The notes under the pieces: model-generated
Seen by the model: the letters and a program-made list of their open reading frames with translations, nothing else
Told to the model about the DNA's origin: nothing
Database searches by the model: none
Translations under genes and position numbers: made by a program
Assembly: GCA_014526335.1 (NCBI GenBank)
Contig: JACTAT010000003.1
Coordinates: 32,088-96,087, forward strand
Reading direction: 5' to 3'
DNA from: Chrysaora quinquecirrha
Lineage: Eukaryota; Cnidaria; Scyphozoa; Semaeostomeae; Pelagiidae
Length of the DNA: 64,000 bases
In this document: positions 21,611 to 36,000 of the stretch, piece by piece
Layout: each line of letters opens with the position of its first letter
Numbering within the stretch: position 1 is the first letter of the stretch

Positions 21611-22109
21611 CTTTTTCATTTACTTGATAGAGACTCATTTCATTTAATCATTTTAAACAAAAATAAGCCAACTAGGTCTGGACAGGATAAAATTCCGTAA
21701 AAACATCCACTATATACTAATATTTTCCTTAGAACATATTAAATTTTAACATAAAACCAAGAGCAATTCAAAACACGTCTTTCCTTCACAATTACGGAAG
21801 TCGATGTGACCGGTATACCTGACCTTATACCTATTTTCCATTCTTCAAACATAAAAATCGTGAAAATGGAGACCTTTCCATGATCAACATCTAGTTATGC
21901 CACAGGAAGCCCAAACTGGAATGTGTCGTAAAAAAGCAATTCAAACACAAATAACATGTGTTACATAAAAAAGAATTTAGTTGAATTGTATTGGCGTCAA
22001 ATTATGAGCATTGAAGTGAATTGCTATAGTGTTGACGATTTGTATTCTATATAATATGTATATATGTATATATGTATATATATATACAAGGAGCGCAAGT
22101 TATTTTCGA

Positions 22110-22536
22110 ACGAATCGCCAGCAACTGTTTTATTTTCGCCCGTATCGCACCAATTAATGTTTGAAACATGCAAATAAATATCATGCATCACCACCAGATA
22201 TTTAAAGCCTCTTGGTGCAGACTCGATTGGGCCCATAATATCAATGCTCAACTCCTTCCAGGGACTATCTGGAAAAGGAGTAGGTTTCAATGGTACTGTT
22301 GACTGAGAAGCTGATTTATCAGAATTTGCGCAAGCAATGCAATTTCTAACATAGCCCTCACAATGTTCATCTACTTTAGGCCACCAAGCTACCGCCCTTA
22401 TTCTTTGCTTGCATTTAACTATGCCAAAATGACCCTCATGTATTAATTGTAGCACTTGTCCTTGTAACGATGCCGGTATTACTGCCCTTGTCTCCCTTCG
22501 AAGGCACTGATCTCCCCACAAGTACGGTTTGAACAA
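22110..22536 (-). pseudogene. Ty3/Gypsy integrase fragment
   Basis: The frame shows the integrase zinc-binding domain, IHEGHFGIVKCKQRIR with WWPKVDEHCEGYVRNCIAC (HHCC pattern). It then shows the start of the catalytic core at ELSIDIMGP, with the first Asp of the DDE triad. Homology decays after about residue 120 and the frame runs into a TATATG-type AT repeat at about 22047-22088. No protease, RT or LTR is seen nearby. Confidence 0.8.
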
Positions 22537-22903
22537 TTACAACAACAAATATTCTCAAATTACAATTTTGCATTGAGTTGAATTAATCGCGAAGGCAGCG
22601 AAAACTACGACACATGTTAAGGATGAATTTATTAAGTCAAGACCAGTCCTAAGATATCTGCAGGAGTGAGGGGCTCGCGCAGTTCGCAAGGAACTCTTTC
22701 GAAGTAAACAAGATCCCTTAATACATTGTTCATTTACTTAAGATTTTTAGAAAGACACTTGAGAAGGTGAACTTTTCGTTGACCTGAGAATTCTGTGTGT
22801 GTGTGTGTCTTTTGGATAGCATATGCTGCTCCTATGACAGCGCAAACTTAAATTATTATTTCTACACAGTAACGCATAATATATATTTTACAAGATCTTA
22901 ATA
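22537..22903. other. No recognisable feature
   Basis: AT-rich sequence with a short GT run near 22795. Nothing further is supported. Confidence 0.5.
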
Positions 22904-23325
22904 GAAAATAATGTTGGGAACTTCTCAGCTGTACCTAAATTATTCCTACGCTTACTCTCTACAGGATGAGGTCTTAATGACGCCTCGTGAGCCATGTCAA
23001 TTGTGTCACTAAATTGCCAAGAAAAAAAATGACGATTCTTTCTGCCAAAACTAAAAAATTATGTTGGGAACTTCTGAGCTGTACCTAAATTATTCCTACG
23101 CTTACTCTCTACAGGACGAGGTCTTAATGGCGCCTCGTGAGCCATGTCAATTGTGTCACTTAATTGCCAAGAAAAAAAATGATGATTCTTTCTGCCAAAA
23201 CTAAAGAATTATGTTGGGAACTTCTCAGCTGTACCTAAATTATTCCTACGCTTACTCTCTACAGGACGAGGTCTTAATGGGGCCTCGTCAGCCATGTCAA
23301 CTGTGTTACTAAATTGCCTGGAAAA
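22904..23325 (+). repeat. 150-bp tandem repeat, 2.8 copies
   Basis: ATGTTGGGAACTTCT recurs at 22911, 23061 and 23211, and about 150 bp of sequence after each is more than 95 percent alike by eye. The third copy is cut off near 23325. Confidence 0.9.
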
Positions 23326-24513
23326 CATCTACAGCTGTCCCTCAATCCGACTAATTTCTGGAGTTATTTATATTGACCTCGTTCTGTATGTAATATATTC
23401 GAATTCAAGATATTAAAGTCTGAAAGAATTCCCATTTATCCTCAGAGTTTCTAGCTTCAGAGATAGCTAGAGATAGCTTCGTTGACTCGGTCTTCTTTGC
23501 CCTTCAAGGTTAAGTGTAAGAAAACCACTGACACCTCAAACAGTGAGCTACAGACCGGTTTCGCTCAATTTCAGGGCTCATCAGTACAGCTAGACTGAGT
23601 AGTGAGGACCTGAGCCCAACGTTAGACGTCAGGCATCGTTGCCTGTTTATTATCTATGTCTTGTGGACAGAGCTGTTAATGTTTTACCTTGTTTCATTGA
23701 CAATTTTGAAATCAATAATCCAAATCTAGCCTGCGCACTGGTCCGGAGAATGTTTTATGCTGCGTACAGGGTACCCCAAGCTTCTTCCTAACTATTAGGA
23801 TACTGTGGCCTTGATGTCTTGTGATGTGGCTGAGGCTTGCAAATATATGAGAGTAGCTACCTTGGGCGAGCGTTTCGTTGTATCTTTGCCCTGATGGTTA
23901 CGTGTATTTTGATGAGCAGGGATGTACTTAAGGAACTTGATATACATGTATAAATTGGCTTAATTAGCCTTTCGCATATCAAACGAACAAAGTCCATGCT
24001 CTCGACGGAGGGACGGAGGGGCAAATCACCTCTTGAGGATCTCGGAGAGCCTTGCCGATTTATTTCAAATACTTTTGTTTCAACAGGAACCTAGTAGGCC
24101 TTTATACAGTAAATGTCATGACAATGTAAAACAATGTGATGAAGCTTGAACTGAAGTGACTTTGCTTAGCGTTAATGTCCATAAAGTTATCGTATGTTTG
24201 CGAGTGTCTGAGAGCGTTTTAACATTATTGAAAGACGGTGTTTGATTATGTTCCCAAGATCCGTAGCGAATGGTTTTTGAGCTTCGGAGAGCTTGGTTGG
24301 AGGAGCTCTGCAGGTGTGTCGCTATCCAGAGTCAAGTAGAAAGTTGGACAAGTTCGGCGGAAGTTGCGCTTTGGCTCAAGGCACCAAGGGGATTTTTACA
24401 CTTCAAAGGTTTTTAGGCACCCAAGGGGTCTTTTTAGTTACGAGCGATATTGAAAAAAAGGGTCAAAAGGATTTATTACAGTATCACCTTTTGGGGTGAC
24501 ATATTTGTACAAT
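23326..24513. other. No recognisable gene
   Basis: Non-coding. I searched it for the downstream JMJD4 exon expected on the minus strand and did not find it. Confidence 0.45.
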
Positions 24514-24749
24514 TGAGGGTCGTTTAAGGGTTCCCAGGAACATGGAAACATGCGAAACGTATCCAGGGAACAAGGAAACATCGCGAAAATTAAAAGAGAC
24601 AAAGGGAACATCGGGAATGAAGCATCGCGTAAAATCCTCCTTATCAAACCGCATTGCCATCACTCTGAAAAATTATTTTACAAAGCTCCAGGGAACAATA
24701 GGATTTTCTCGAGGAACAGGGGAACACGTAACCCCCTAAACGACCCTCA
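24514..24749. mobile_element. MITE with TGAGGGTCGTTTA ends
   Basis: The left end TGAGGGTCGTTTAAGGG and right end CCCCCTAAACGACCCTCA are inverted. Between them are repeats of GGGAACA/GGAAACAT. There is no clear target duplication. Confidence 0.65.
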
Positions 24750-25038
24750 CAGATCTTAGGTTAATCGAGTACCTTTATTTTTCAAAGCAAAGCGTTCAGT
24801 AAAAGTAGAGGTTGGATTGATGATCGTCGAGCGTTTCTTACATGAGTATATACATACTGGTACATAGCCTTGCCAATAAGGCAAAAAAAGCAAGAAAAAC
24901 AAAACACTCGTAATCGCCCATTGCAACATTAAAAATAGTGAAAGGCAGCAAATTCTCTCCAAAAAATCAGTTTAGATTTATGGATCACGACATTCCAGGG
25001 GTAAAAGTGTCAAGCGTTAGTAGTTGTATTGTACTTAC

Positions 25039-26113
25039 CAGATTGTGAACTTGATGGTACCAACCACTAAAATAAAACAGAAAATTATCAGATAATATTA
25101 CTATTGGCAATCCAAACCAGTTTCTTAATCCCTTACATAGTGCTATGACTCTTACATACTGCTATGCTTGACGTCGCAACAACAATAGTGCAACATTTGT
25201 TGCATGGAGTTGAAAAGGTAAATTTGGGTGGGTGGCTAGAGCTTTTACGGTATAGGGAGATTGATATACACGCTTTTTTTATAAGGAACCTACCTCAAGG
25301 CCTAGTTCTTAAAGTTCCTTATTTTTGGGCCTCTTTTGAGGCAATTGTAGTTCCAAAAGTTCCTTAATAGTTCCTTAATTTTAGGTGCACATACAGTGGT
25401 CTTAACAATAAAAGAGACATTTGCATGTGAGCAAAGCTCGAGACTACTCAAAGAAATATTGGATACATGCTTAACGTACAGTTTATGTGATTTTCGACTG
25501 CTAATGAATGGAACCGGCATTCTAATTCTTGATTATTTGCAGTGATAAAAGTATTCCACATTCAAAAGTTCCTTAATGATTTTCTCTTTAGTGGTATAAG
25601 TTCTTTAAATTTTCGGGCCTTCTACATGTAGGTTCCTTATAAAGTGATTCCTTATAAAAAAAAGCGTGTAGACCTGAAGAGAGATTCAAAAACCCCTAAA
25701 TGGAACGAAGAAGATGCTATGCTAAAATTGGATAAAATTGGATAATGATCAAAATGTAGAATATCACCTACCTCGGTATAAATACGACTTCACCTTCTTC
25801 TTGAATAAACTGAATTGGTTCGCATGCATCTGAAGCATTTGAAAACCTCGTTTTATCTTTCAACTCATCAGATGTTACATCAAACGGAAGATTACCCAAA
25901 CTGTCTTTCAGATTTTCTTCCTCACCAGGCGGATAAAGAATCCATTTCTTTCGTCCGCAGATATTTGCAGACCAACTGTATGATCTACAATAAACATTTT
26001 ACTTTCAAACATTGATAAGTCCTTGGTGGTATAAAATTAATTTGGTAAAATAACTTCACCAATAACTAACCAATTAACTAATTAACTAACTAACTAACTA
26101 ACTAACTAATTAC

Positions 26114-26182
<69 letters not shown>

Positions 26183-26340
26183 ATACTAACTAACTAACTA
26201 ACTAACTAACTTACGAACTAAGCAACTAACTTACTTACTAACGGAGTAACTAACAAGCTAACTAATTAACTAACTAACTAACTAACTAACGGAGAACTAA
26301 CTAACTAACTAACTAACATACTAACTAACTAACTAATTAC

Positions 26341-26372
<32 letters not shown>

Positions 26373-26958
26373 TTAACTAACTAACTAGCAAACTAACTAA
26401 CTAACTAACTAACTAACATACTAACTAACTAACTAACTAACTAACTTACGAACTAAGCAACTAACTTACTTATTAACGGAGTAACTAACAAGCTAACTAA
26501 TTAACTAACTAACTAACTAACTAACTAACGGAGAACTAACTAACTAACTAACTAACATACTAACTAACTAACTAATTACCTAACTAACTAACTAACTAAC
26601 TAACTAATTAACTAACTAACTAGCAAACTAACTAACTAACTAACTTAAGAACTAAGCAACTAACTTACTTACTAACGGAGTAACTAACAAGCTAACTAAC
26701 AAACCAACTAACTAACTAACTAACTAACTAAATAACGAACGAACTAACTAACTAAGTAAACAACTAACTAACTAACTAACTAACTAACCGATTAACTAAT
26801 AACCAACCAACTAACTAACTAACTAACTACCTAACTAACGTATAAATCAACTAACTAACTAACTAACTAAATAACCAACTACTAATTAATTAACTAACTA
26901 ATTAACTAACTAACTTACTAACTAACTAACTAACTAGCTAACTAACTAACTTACAAAC

Positions 26959-27000
<42 letters not shown>

Positions 27001-30000
27001 CTACTGATACTAAGGGGCAAGGAGGGAGAGGCACCGAGTTTCGTTACTAGTCAAACAGCTACAGCAATAATCAGTAGTCTGGAAACGTTTTTCCAAAACT
27101 TAGGTTCATAGTGCCCTGTCCAGAGGGAGCAATTTAGTCTTTTTTGTACTAGAAATTCAAACATCTTACCTGAAAACATCAGCATGAAAAGCAGTCCTGT
27201 AACAATAAGAAAAGTTTCTGTAGTAAATTTTACAACAAAAACTGAGCAGTAACATTGACCAGTCATAAGCAAATGAAAGAAACAATGACGAAAAGGCAGC
27301 AACATACCTACCATGTTCCTTTTGGACCCATGTAAACAAATCTATAATCATCAGCTACTTGCTCATCAGTATCAAAGAATTCATTCAACCAATCAGATTT
27401 GAAGTAGTCAAGCACCTCGTAAGCCCTGTATTCCGGATATTCTCTTGTAAAGAAAAAAAAACTGTCATTAAACGTAGTTAATATAAGGACATTTATTAAC
27501 TTCTACTGCCTGCAAATTCAACAGTATAACACTACTCTACCGAAGCAAAAAGGCTGAAATGAATGGTTCTCTTAAAACTGTCCTTACCTACCGTCCATAA
27601 TGAAAGGTCTACGTAATTGCACAGTAAAATTACCCCGGAGGGGTACTTAGTATAATTCGGGTACGGGCAGTTGCCGCCCATATGGGTGGGTTTTTGGCCC
27701 TGAAGTTCTCTAAACATGGGTATGATTGTAACCAAAACCCCATAAAAGTGGGTGGCAAATTGAAAAAAGGTCGAAAGCTTAACTTTAATTCGATCAGAAA
27801 AGCGGTAAAATCGCTAGATTTTGAACATCTAAAACAAGAGTAATGTTGTTATCAGTCTTCAAATATTAGAATTGAATAAAAATGCACAACTAAATAGAAA
27901 GGGAACTTGATTTCGATTCTGTATAAGTGTTTGTCAATCTAAACTTTGTTATAATGGACAAATGTTCTGTAAAATAAAGGGGAATCGGATTGGACTATGT
28001 GAAGTCATCATTACTATACTCAAATGCAGTTCAGTTGCCTAGCCTGGTTTTAAAAAGATGGTTTCAACATATTCTGAGGCCAGTTGTTGTCAAGCAAGGA
28101 AGTCGAGGTTGAAGTGGAGCTAAACCTGGTCCACAGTTTTTCTTCTCTTTCCACAACTTGTTCGAGGGTCATAAGATCCGTCAAGATGCTCGTTGTACAA
28201 TATCAAGCCATAATAAGGTCTATAAAATCTTATTATTATCATATTCCGCTTATTTTTACTCATAAAATAGGGTCTGTTTCTGCAAAGGTTTACATTAAAA
28301 GTGGGTAGGTTTCCAAAATCTGGGCGGCAATCCTCGTCCATTCATAAGTCATGTACCCCATCCCCTGGGACTATTACATTCAGGGAAGGAAGCAATGGGT
28401 TACACTGACCTAATTAGTCACTCCAGGAAGGTAGTCCCTATGTTATGATAATGTTAGATCAAACCGATGAGCCGATGCTAGACTGTAAAGCCAGGCTTAT
28501 GTCGATCTACGATACGATAGAACCAACGCCAACTAGTTGTAACTGCGGGCTTACGCCGACATGTCAACAACTGTTCCGAACTGAAAGGATATTGTTGATC
28601 CTTGTCGCAAGAGCGCTCAGGTCGCAAGAGCGCTCAGGTCGCTCTTGCGACAGGTCGACTGTGACTGATGGGAATCAGTCGGCAACTAATTGCAGGAGTA
28701 GAACATGTCCAACTTTCTGGAGCTGCGCACAGAATAGTGGCCGTCAAAAAGGAACTAGTTGCCAACTAGTTGCCAGAGTGCTAATGTCGACCAGTTAGTT
28801 GCGATAGATTATAGTTCATGACTATGATTAGTTAAAAAAACGCCAATTAGCAGTCAGTAACTAATTCTGACTGTGTGCAATGTCAACATTCACTCTTTTT
28901 TATAAGAAACTAAGATATTTTTCCAGTACTCAAAGTTTCTTAGTTTTTGGACAATTTTGGTACTAAAAGTTTCTTGCAGTTTCTTAGGGATCAAAATTTT
29001 TAGTGCCAAAGCAGGTAATTGACACTTAAATTTGACAAATAGAAGAAGCAATGCAATTCTTGATTACATCAGCTGTTTTTTTTTGTAAAAATAGAGACTT
29101 CAGGTTTTACAGAAGTTCGCTTTTCCATGATATATTTTAATTCCAAAGATTTATTGAGACCTGCGAGTTTCTTATCATTTTGGGTCGCGTACTGAAAGTT
29201 TCTTAACCAATATTGATCTCAGTACTGAGTTTCTTATAAACGGGTTTCTTATAAAAAAAAGAGTGTAAACCTGGCTTAAGGTACCGTCTCAAAATATTAT
29301 ATCCAAATTCGTTCTGGTAATTTGGTAATAAGACGATATTGAAGGGAATTGTTCTGAAAAATAACACAGATAATATCGTTTCAGCTCACTTTTATATTCG
29401 TTCAAAATTCAATTCAATACGGTCCAAATTAATTCCAAATTCGTTTTAAATTCAATTCAATTCGCTCGGTCTAATCGGTTCAGTCTGGGACTGTATTGCT
29501 AGTCTCAAACTAGGCTCGATTCGGAATTGGACAAAAAAGGTCAATTCCTATTGAAAACAGCTATCTTAAGGTCGTTATTTCGGATTGTTTTCGCAAGAAG
29601 ATGTAAATTTCGACTGACAAAAAGTACGATCCACAAAAGTGTCATGTTTACAAAAATGCCGTGGATACGAAAAGGGAGGGCGTACTTGTTTGGTAACCTT
29701 CTGTTTTGGCAGACTCTTCGAATTTTGAAAACTGTAGATTTAGCAGGAAAAAGTTTCCGTTTCCTTGGTTGCCACACTGAAATTTGTTTGAGCATGCGCT
29801 GTTCTTAAGGGATGCCGATGAATTCTGATGGGTTGCCCGCGAAATTGCAAAGCATTTCAAACGTGAATAGTGAGCGCTTTCTTTATTGTGAGCTGTGAGA
29901 GTAGATAGAACAACTGAGTGAACATTTCGTTCTAAATAGATAATCTTATGCAGCATTATTTTCAACTTGAACAGCTTTTTTAGAAGATTAATTCATCTCT

Positions 30001-33000
30001 AAAGGTTTGAAATTATGAAATTATTATTCAACATTCAGAACGAGATTTCTTGCGATGTCTGCGAAACCTTCCAGCTTCAGAGGCAGAAGGTTTTGGAGGC
30101 CTGCCAAACCTGCCGTTTTCAGACAGTGCCAAAAAATACGTTTCGATATCTACCGAAAAGAAGGCGTCTGCTGAAAACAGAATGTGACCAAAAAATACGC
30201 CCTTAAGTATAGTGCACTAATATTGATGAAACATTCTACGCCAATCTTAAGCCAGGCTGATGTCAACCTATGATACGATAGAATAAATGACCACAGTTGT
30301 AGCTTCTAACTGTCAGATAAGACACAGACTTAATCTGTAGTAAATACCCCAAGAGGACTTGAGTTCAGTCAACTATAACGATCAAAAGTATAGTATAGTA
30401 TAGTAAGGCTGAGGAGAGCCGGTCACAGACATGGGATGTGATTTTGCCGGGCAGACCATCATACCAAAATGCATTGTATGCATGCATTACTAATTTCCTG
30501 AAGGAAGCATGTTTGAATTATTGCATCATGAACCTTCACATAAAGAATGCTCAGACTAGATATCATAAATTTGAGCAATTTCTTTAAAACGCCCTGCCCA
30601 CTCTCCCTCTGGTTTTTCTTCTTCTTTCTATTTTTCTTCTGTTACTCCACTTTTCTCACCGCTTCCTTCAGCAGAGGGACAGGTGCATTGGTCACTGACC
30701 TTAAAATTCACTGTCATAGTCAGGCAGTTCATGGGTTTACTGAAGCTCGAGGGCCGGGTTGTCCATTTGAGTGCATGGGCTGGAAATTCTTTCCTTGTTC
30801 CAGTCACTGACAATAGGACTAGTTTAACCTCCTTTAGAGCTAGGGGCCTGTAGGTAGCGGGTTTAGCGTGTACTCATTGGGCCCTCTTGGAGGCTGCTCA
30901 ATTCTTGCTGATGCACAAACGCCCAACTTCCCGACAGCGATCCCGGATTGGGGATTTACTTATGTTGACATGTCAACAGCAGGTCAGAACTGATAGGATA
31001 TAGCTGATTGCAGTTGCAAGAGTGATCAGATGGATCAGTCACTATTTGCAGATAGAGCTGTCAGTCACATGCTAAAGACTTGAATGCTCCCTCGCAAACA
31101 TACATCTGATAGGCCTCTTTAGAATGACGCCAACTTTCGTGGGAGCACTCATGAAGACTGTGACTGACAGGAGTCCATTTTCTCGAACTATGTGCCAACC
31201 TGTTGCTATTGCCATCACCTAGGAACTAGTTATCAGAGCACTCCTTTCCGCCATTCAGTATCATAGATTAGTTCCAAAAATCCCCGATAAGCAGTTGGGA
31301 ACTAGCTCTGACTGAGCAATGTCGACATATGCCTGGCTGACTTATGCATGCCTGACTTTAAGGACAAAAGACAAAAACTTTCTAGAGGATCTAGATTGGC
31401 CTTAGTTCATCAAAAATTTATGGCGTTATGTTCTTCTAATACTGCACCAGTGTAGGAATATATTCATTTTCAATTGGGTCTTCGGTTGTTTGTGTTAATG
31501 TCTCCTCTCTCATTCTAGCGAGACGATCCGTCCCAGCCTCAATATTGACATGTTGGTGTGTTGATGATTCAAATTGAAGAAAGAAAGACTACCAATTTCT
31601 TACATTGGTAGCAGAATCCAAGAACTTGGGAGTCTATTGATATTCATAGAACATATAGTACCAGTGGACAGATCCGGTAAAAAACAGAAGTACTCTTAGG
31701 TGCCAAATTGCCGTCCCCCCGCTTATTAATTTTTCGAAAAATTCCAATCCCCCGTTCTTATTAGGACCCCCCGCTTATTAAAATTTGCATTGATATTGAT
31801 GTTGATATTGATCGTGATGTAAAATTTCACTTGTATAATCTATTTATTGATTAGAAATATGGATTTCCTTAGCCTATAAGTACTATAGGGCCCCTCGCAC
31901 TGCGTTTCAGCAATTTCCTGACAAAGCTTGTCAAACAAAGTCCGACCCCCCGTTTATTCCAACCCCCGCTAATTAGATCCTGACTGCAGTTCCAAACCCT
32001 GCCTATTCCGACCCCCCAGCAATTAGGCACCTAAGAGTACAGAGGTAGTTATTCTGACAGACTCTTGTTAAGAGCAAAGTCCATTGAAAGAGCATTTGGA
32101 CCAGCTTACAGAGATGACAACCAACTGCAAAGGACCCTCCGTTTTGAGGGATGATATAACTGGAAAAGGAAGTGAAAATTTTGCAGGCCTTTACTGGCAT
32201 TTAAGACGAGAAGCAAGGTCCTGCTTTGTTCCCTTGTTACTGTCGTTGGAAGGAAAAGCACTAGAAGCAGTACTAGAATTAGTTGTGAAAAAAATCAAGG
32301 ATAAAGAGGGGGTAGCAAAGATTTTAGCCCGACTAGACAAGCTCTACAGCATAAATAGAAATCAGATGATGTATGCTACGTATGATTCATTTGAAAAGAT
32401 CAGACGCCCTGCCGATATGAGCATCAAAGATTTTCTGAACGAGTTTGAACGTCCATACAACATACATGGTAAAGGGTGAAAGATGGTATTACCAGAAGGT
32501 GTGTTTGCATACAGAGTTCTTAAGCCAATATTTCTACAGAGAAGGAACCACTTGCTCGGGTGACCATTACAGAATTGAAACATTACAGAATAGAAACACG
32601 ACAGTATGTGTGAGCAACTCCGAAATATTTATGGTGATGGGTTCCAATCAGGAGAAGTAGCCAGTATCACCGTTAAAGCTGAAGCGGTCTTCGAGAGCGA
32701 GCAAGCAAGCAAGCCAGCAATCTTTATTTGTTAACGCAGGTCAGGGGTTCTGGCAGCTATAGAGCTGATGTGGACCTGCAGCTTGTGTCCCCAGACTGAT
32801 ATTCTAGAACGAATACCCTGGGTACTCATTTACCGACCTCGGAAGGATGGACAGCTGAGTTGACTGTAGGCTTGTGGAAAGTGGTCCCGACGAGATTCGA
32901 ACCCACGACCTTACGATCGTGAGCCGAACGCCTTAACCACTCGGTCACACCACCTCTTGAGTTCCCCATAGATAATGAAGATGAAGCCTACTGCAGTTAT

Positions 33001-36000
33001 TCACGCAGTCGTGGAAGAGGAAGAAGGGGAGGTCTCAACTACAACCCGAATAACTGCCGTCTATTTAGGAGAAACAGAGGAGTGCGAAGCAGTGGTGCTG
33101 GTATGGATGGTTTGTGGAGAAGTGCTGGCGAATCACCCAGGAGAAAGAGTCCTGTTGATGCTAGTGGCAACATCACAAGATGTGTGGTATGTGAATCGAT
33201 TTTTCACTGGGCGAGAGACTGCCCCCACATTAATGATCAACGATCAGCAAAGGACTTTGCCAAACCATAGATATTCAGTTGTTCTCTGATGCTATCCGTG
33301 ATTGTTATATTGAACAGTTTATTGGTGATATTTTCTGTTCAGCCGTACTAGACAATGGCTGCACTAAAACAGTATGTGGTAAAAACTGGTTGGAGTGTTA
33401 CATACAAAGTCTAAGTCCATGTGACCAGCGAGCCATTAGTTACGTTGACAGTGACAGGAAGTTCAAGTTCAAGGTGATGGTCGTATTGTCAAGGCAGAAG
33501 GGAAAGCCACGATTCCAGCATTCATAGCTGAACAGAGAGTCAGCATAGAAACTGACATTGTTTCATCTGAACTGCCAATGCTACTCAGCAAAGAATCGTT
33601 GAAGAAGGCAGAAATACAATTGAATTTTGCAGAAGACACCGCCACAGTATTTGGTTCGCATGTTGTTCTAGACTTTACATCCAGTGGCCACTAGACCACA
33701 CTGCTTACAAAGCAAAGAAGAATGGCAAATCAGAGGTCCGTGGCAGAAAAGGAAAGAGTGTTCCTCACACTCGCCAACGCAAACAAGTCATTTACCGACA
33801 AATGGAAGATTGCCACCAAACTTCATCAACAGTTTGGTCATACTTCCAGCACTAAGCTGAAGAAGTTGGCCAAAGACACAGGCTTGTCAGATGATCAATT
33901 TTATGAAATTTTGGATTCTACAGAGAAAGAGTGCCCTATCTGTGTTAAATACAAAAACACCAACGCTCGTCCAGTTGTGGGGATCTCTCTTGCTAGAGAG
34001 TTCAATGATACTGTGGCAATGGACCTGAAAGCCTATCAGTCCAACTATTTTCTTCACATGATCGACCGCGTGACTTGATTCAGTAATGCTGTAGTTATCA
34101 AGTCTAAACAGAAAGCCGTAATCTTAAAAGGTGTTCTTCTGCATTGGATTGCGATATTCGGAGCTCCTAGAAGTTTTCTGACCTTTTCTGGCGAGTTCAA
34201 AAGCGCCAAGTTTCGCGATATGGGCGAGAATCGCAATGTGGAGATTTGCACAACTGCAGCAGAGTTACCATGGTTTTATAGCATCGTGGAGAGGCATAAT
34301 GGAATACTGGGCGATATGGTCCATCACTGAAGTTGCTTTAGCTCGGGCCGGGCTATCAGTGCGAAGAGCTTCTTATATAGTGTATATAGCCCCAACCAAG
34401 TAGTTTTTGGCAAGAACCCAAGCTTACCTAGCGTTCTGACGAATAATCCTTCTGTTTCGGAAATGATTAGCAGTAGTGAACTTGTTGCTGAGAACTTGAA
34501 TGCATTGTATGCTGCTCGGAAAGCATTCGTTCAGCAAGAATCGTCAGAGAAATTAAGCAGATCAAGTCTTCAAAATCAACAGTATTTCAAAAGTGCAAGC
34601 TCTACTCCATTGAAGCATGAGAAGGGACAGGAGAGTCGACACCTAGTTGAAAACAACACCCCTACACCAAAAAACAAACCTCACAAAAATACTACACACA
34701 CAACTCTTATATCCTTTTTATATTTTTCAACTTTCTCAAAAGCCCACAATTCAATTCAATTCAATTCAATTTAATTCCCACCGCACACGGTGAGAATTTT
34801 GCTGAGCTAACTGCCACAAATGGCACTTTGCTCACCAAAATTCTAACTGTGTGCACGAATTTCTATCGTGTTTGATATTTTTTGTCATTTGTGGCAAACT
34901 CCTCACCTTGTGTGGCAGCTGTAAGACTTTTCCTCACATCTTTCAGTCACACTGCAATGGCTTCACTTCATTGTCATTCATACTTTTCAGATATTTTCCT
35001 CACAGGCACAAATCCCAAGTTTCTTAGAAAATTTTGGGCAAATGGCACTTGGCTCAGGAAAATTCTCACTGTCTGCGGCAGGCTTAAGTATGATAGTGCC
35101 CCATTTAATGGGCACTGAGGGGCCTGTGCTCCCAAAGCATCCTGTCCTCAAACCCTCAAAATGCTGAGCACAGGTGGACAGTTGATGAATCATACCTACA
35201 TATTTTCATCACATTAAACCCTTGGATCTTGAATACTACTTCGACAGCATGATATACACATTCCCCTCATTACATCCAACAGCCACTTTATCCACAATGC
35301 AGCCTACATTACCGTATGTTTAGTACGAATACTCCTATAATTCTTATTTTGTCCTTTGTGGTCTCATATTATTTATACCAAACATAAGTGATTCAGATAG
35401 TGAGAGTGATTTGAAAGCTACTTCTGAACACCGCACTCCAGGCGTGATTTTCTGCTGAACTGGATAAAGAGACAGGCTGAAAATATGTATAAGTTTGCCT
35501 AGCGGAGCGGGAATGGCAGCAGCAAAGTGATATGCTGCCCATGTATACAGTACAATAGGCAGCATATCATACAACAGGCAGATACAGTTGACATCTGCTA
35601 TCTCGACTGCCCGCTATCTCGAAAATTCGCTATCTCAAACGATTTTCCATTTCCCCTCGTTTTGGTATAAGGGTTTGTATAGCAAAATTATCCGCTATCT
35701 CGAGCCCCGTTATCTCGAACATTCTCTGTCTCGAACCATTTTCCATTTCCCATGGAGGAAAACCTGCTCTTTATCTCAAACTTTGCCAAATTTTCTGCTG
35801 AACTGGATAAAGAGACAGGCTGAAAATATGTATAAGTTTGCCTAGCGGACCAGGAATGCCAGCAGCAAAGTGATATGCTGCCCATGTATACAGTACAATA
35901 GGTGAAGCTGTTCTCTTTCGAGATGTGCTGCATCGCCATTATCTCAATTTCACCAATAGTAGGGATGAAAGCATTGGGGTGTTTTGACTCCTATGTAAAA

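Larger units (their letters stand above)
32084..34670 (+). mobile_element. Broken Ty1/Copia-type retrotransposon
   Basis: Plus-strand Gag, CCHC zinc knuckle, protease, integrase zinc domain and integrase core follow in Copia order, each in short frames separated by stops. A SINE is inserted in Gag. No RT/RNase H and no LTRs are seen, so only the 5' half remains. It lies antisense inside a JMJD4 intron. Confidence 0.8.

Noticed and set aside
29527..29965. Overlapping frames of 84-105 codons on both strands
   Set aside because: No homology or splice logic; both strands are equally open, as expected by chance in this intron.
30680..30960. Possible relation to the D end of array modules 2 and 3 (GATGCAC..ACGCCCA.CTTCC)
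   Set aside because: Only scattered short matches and no TAA boundary; too weak to claim.
32885..32957. A functional tRNA gene on the minus strand
   Set aside because: The anticodon stem does not pair well and the sequence continues into a SINE body.
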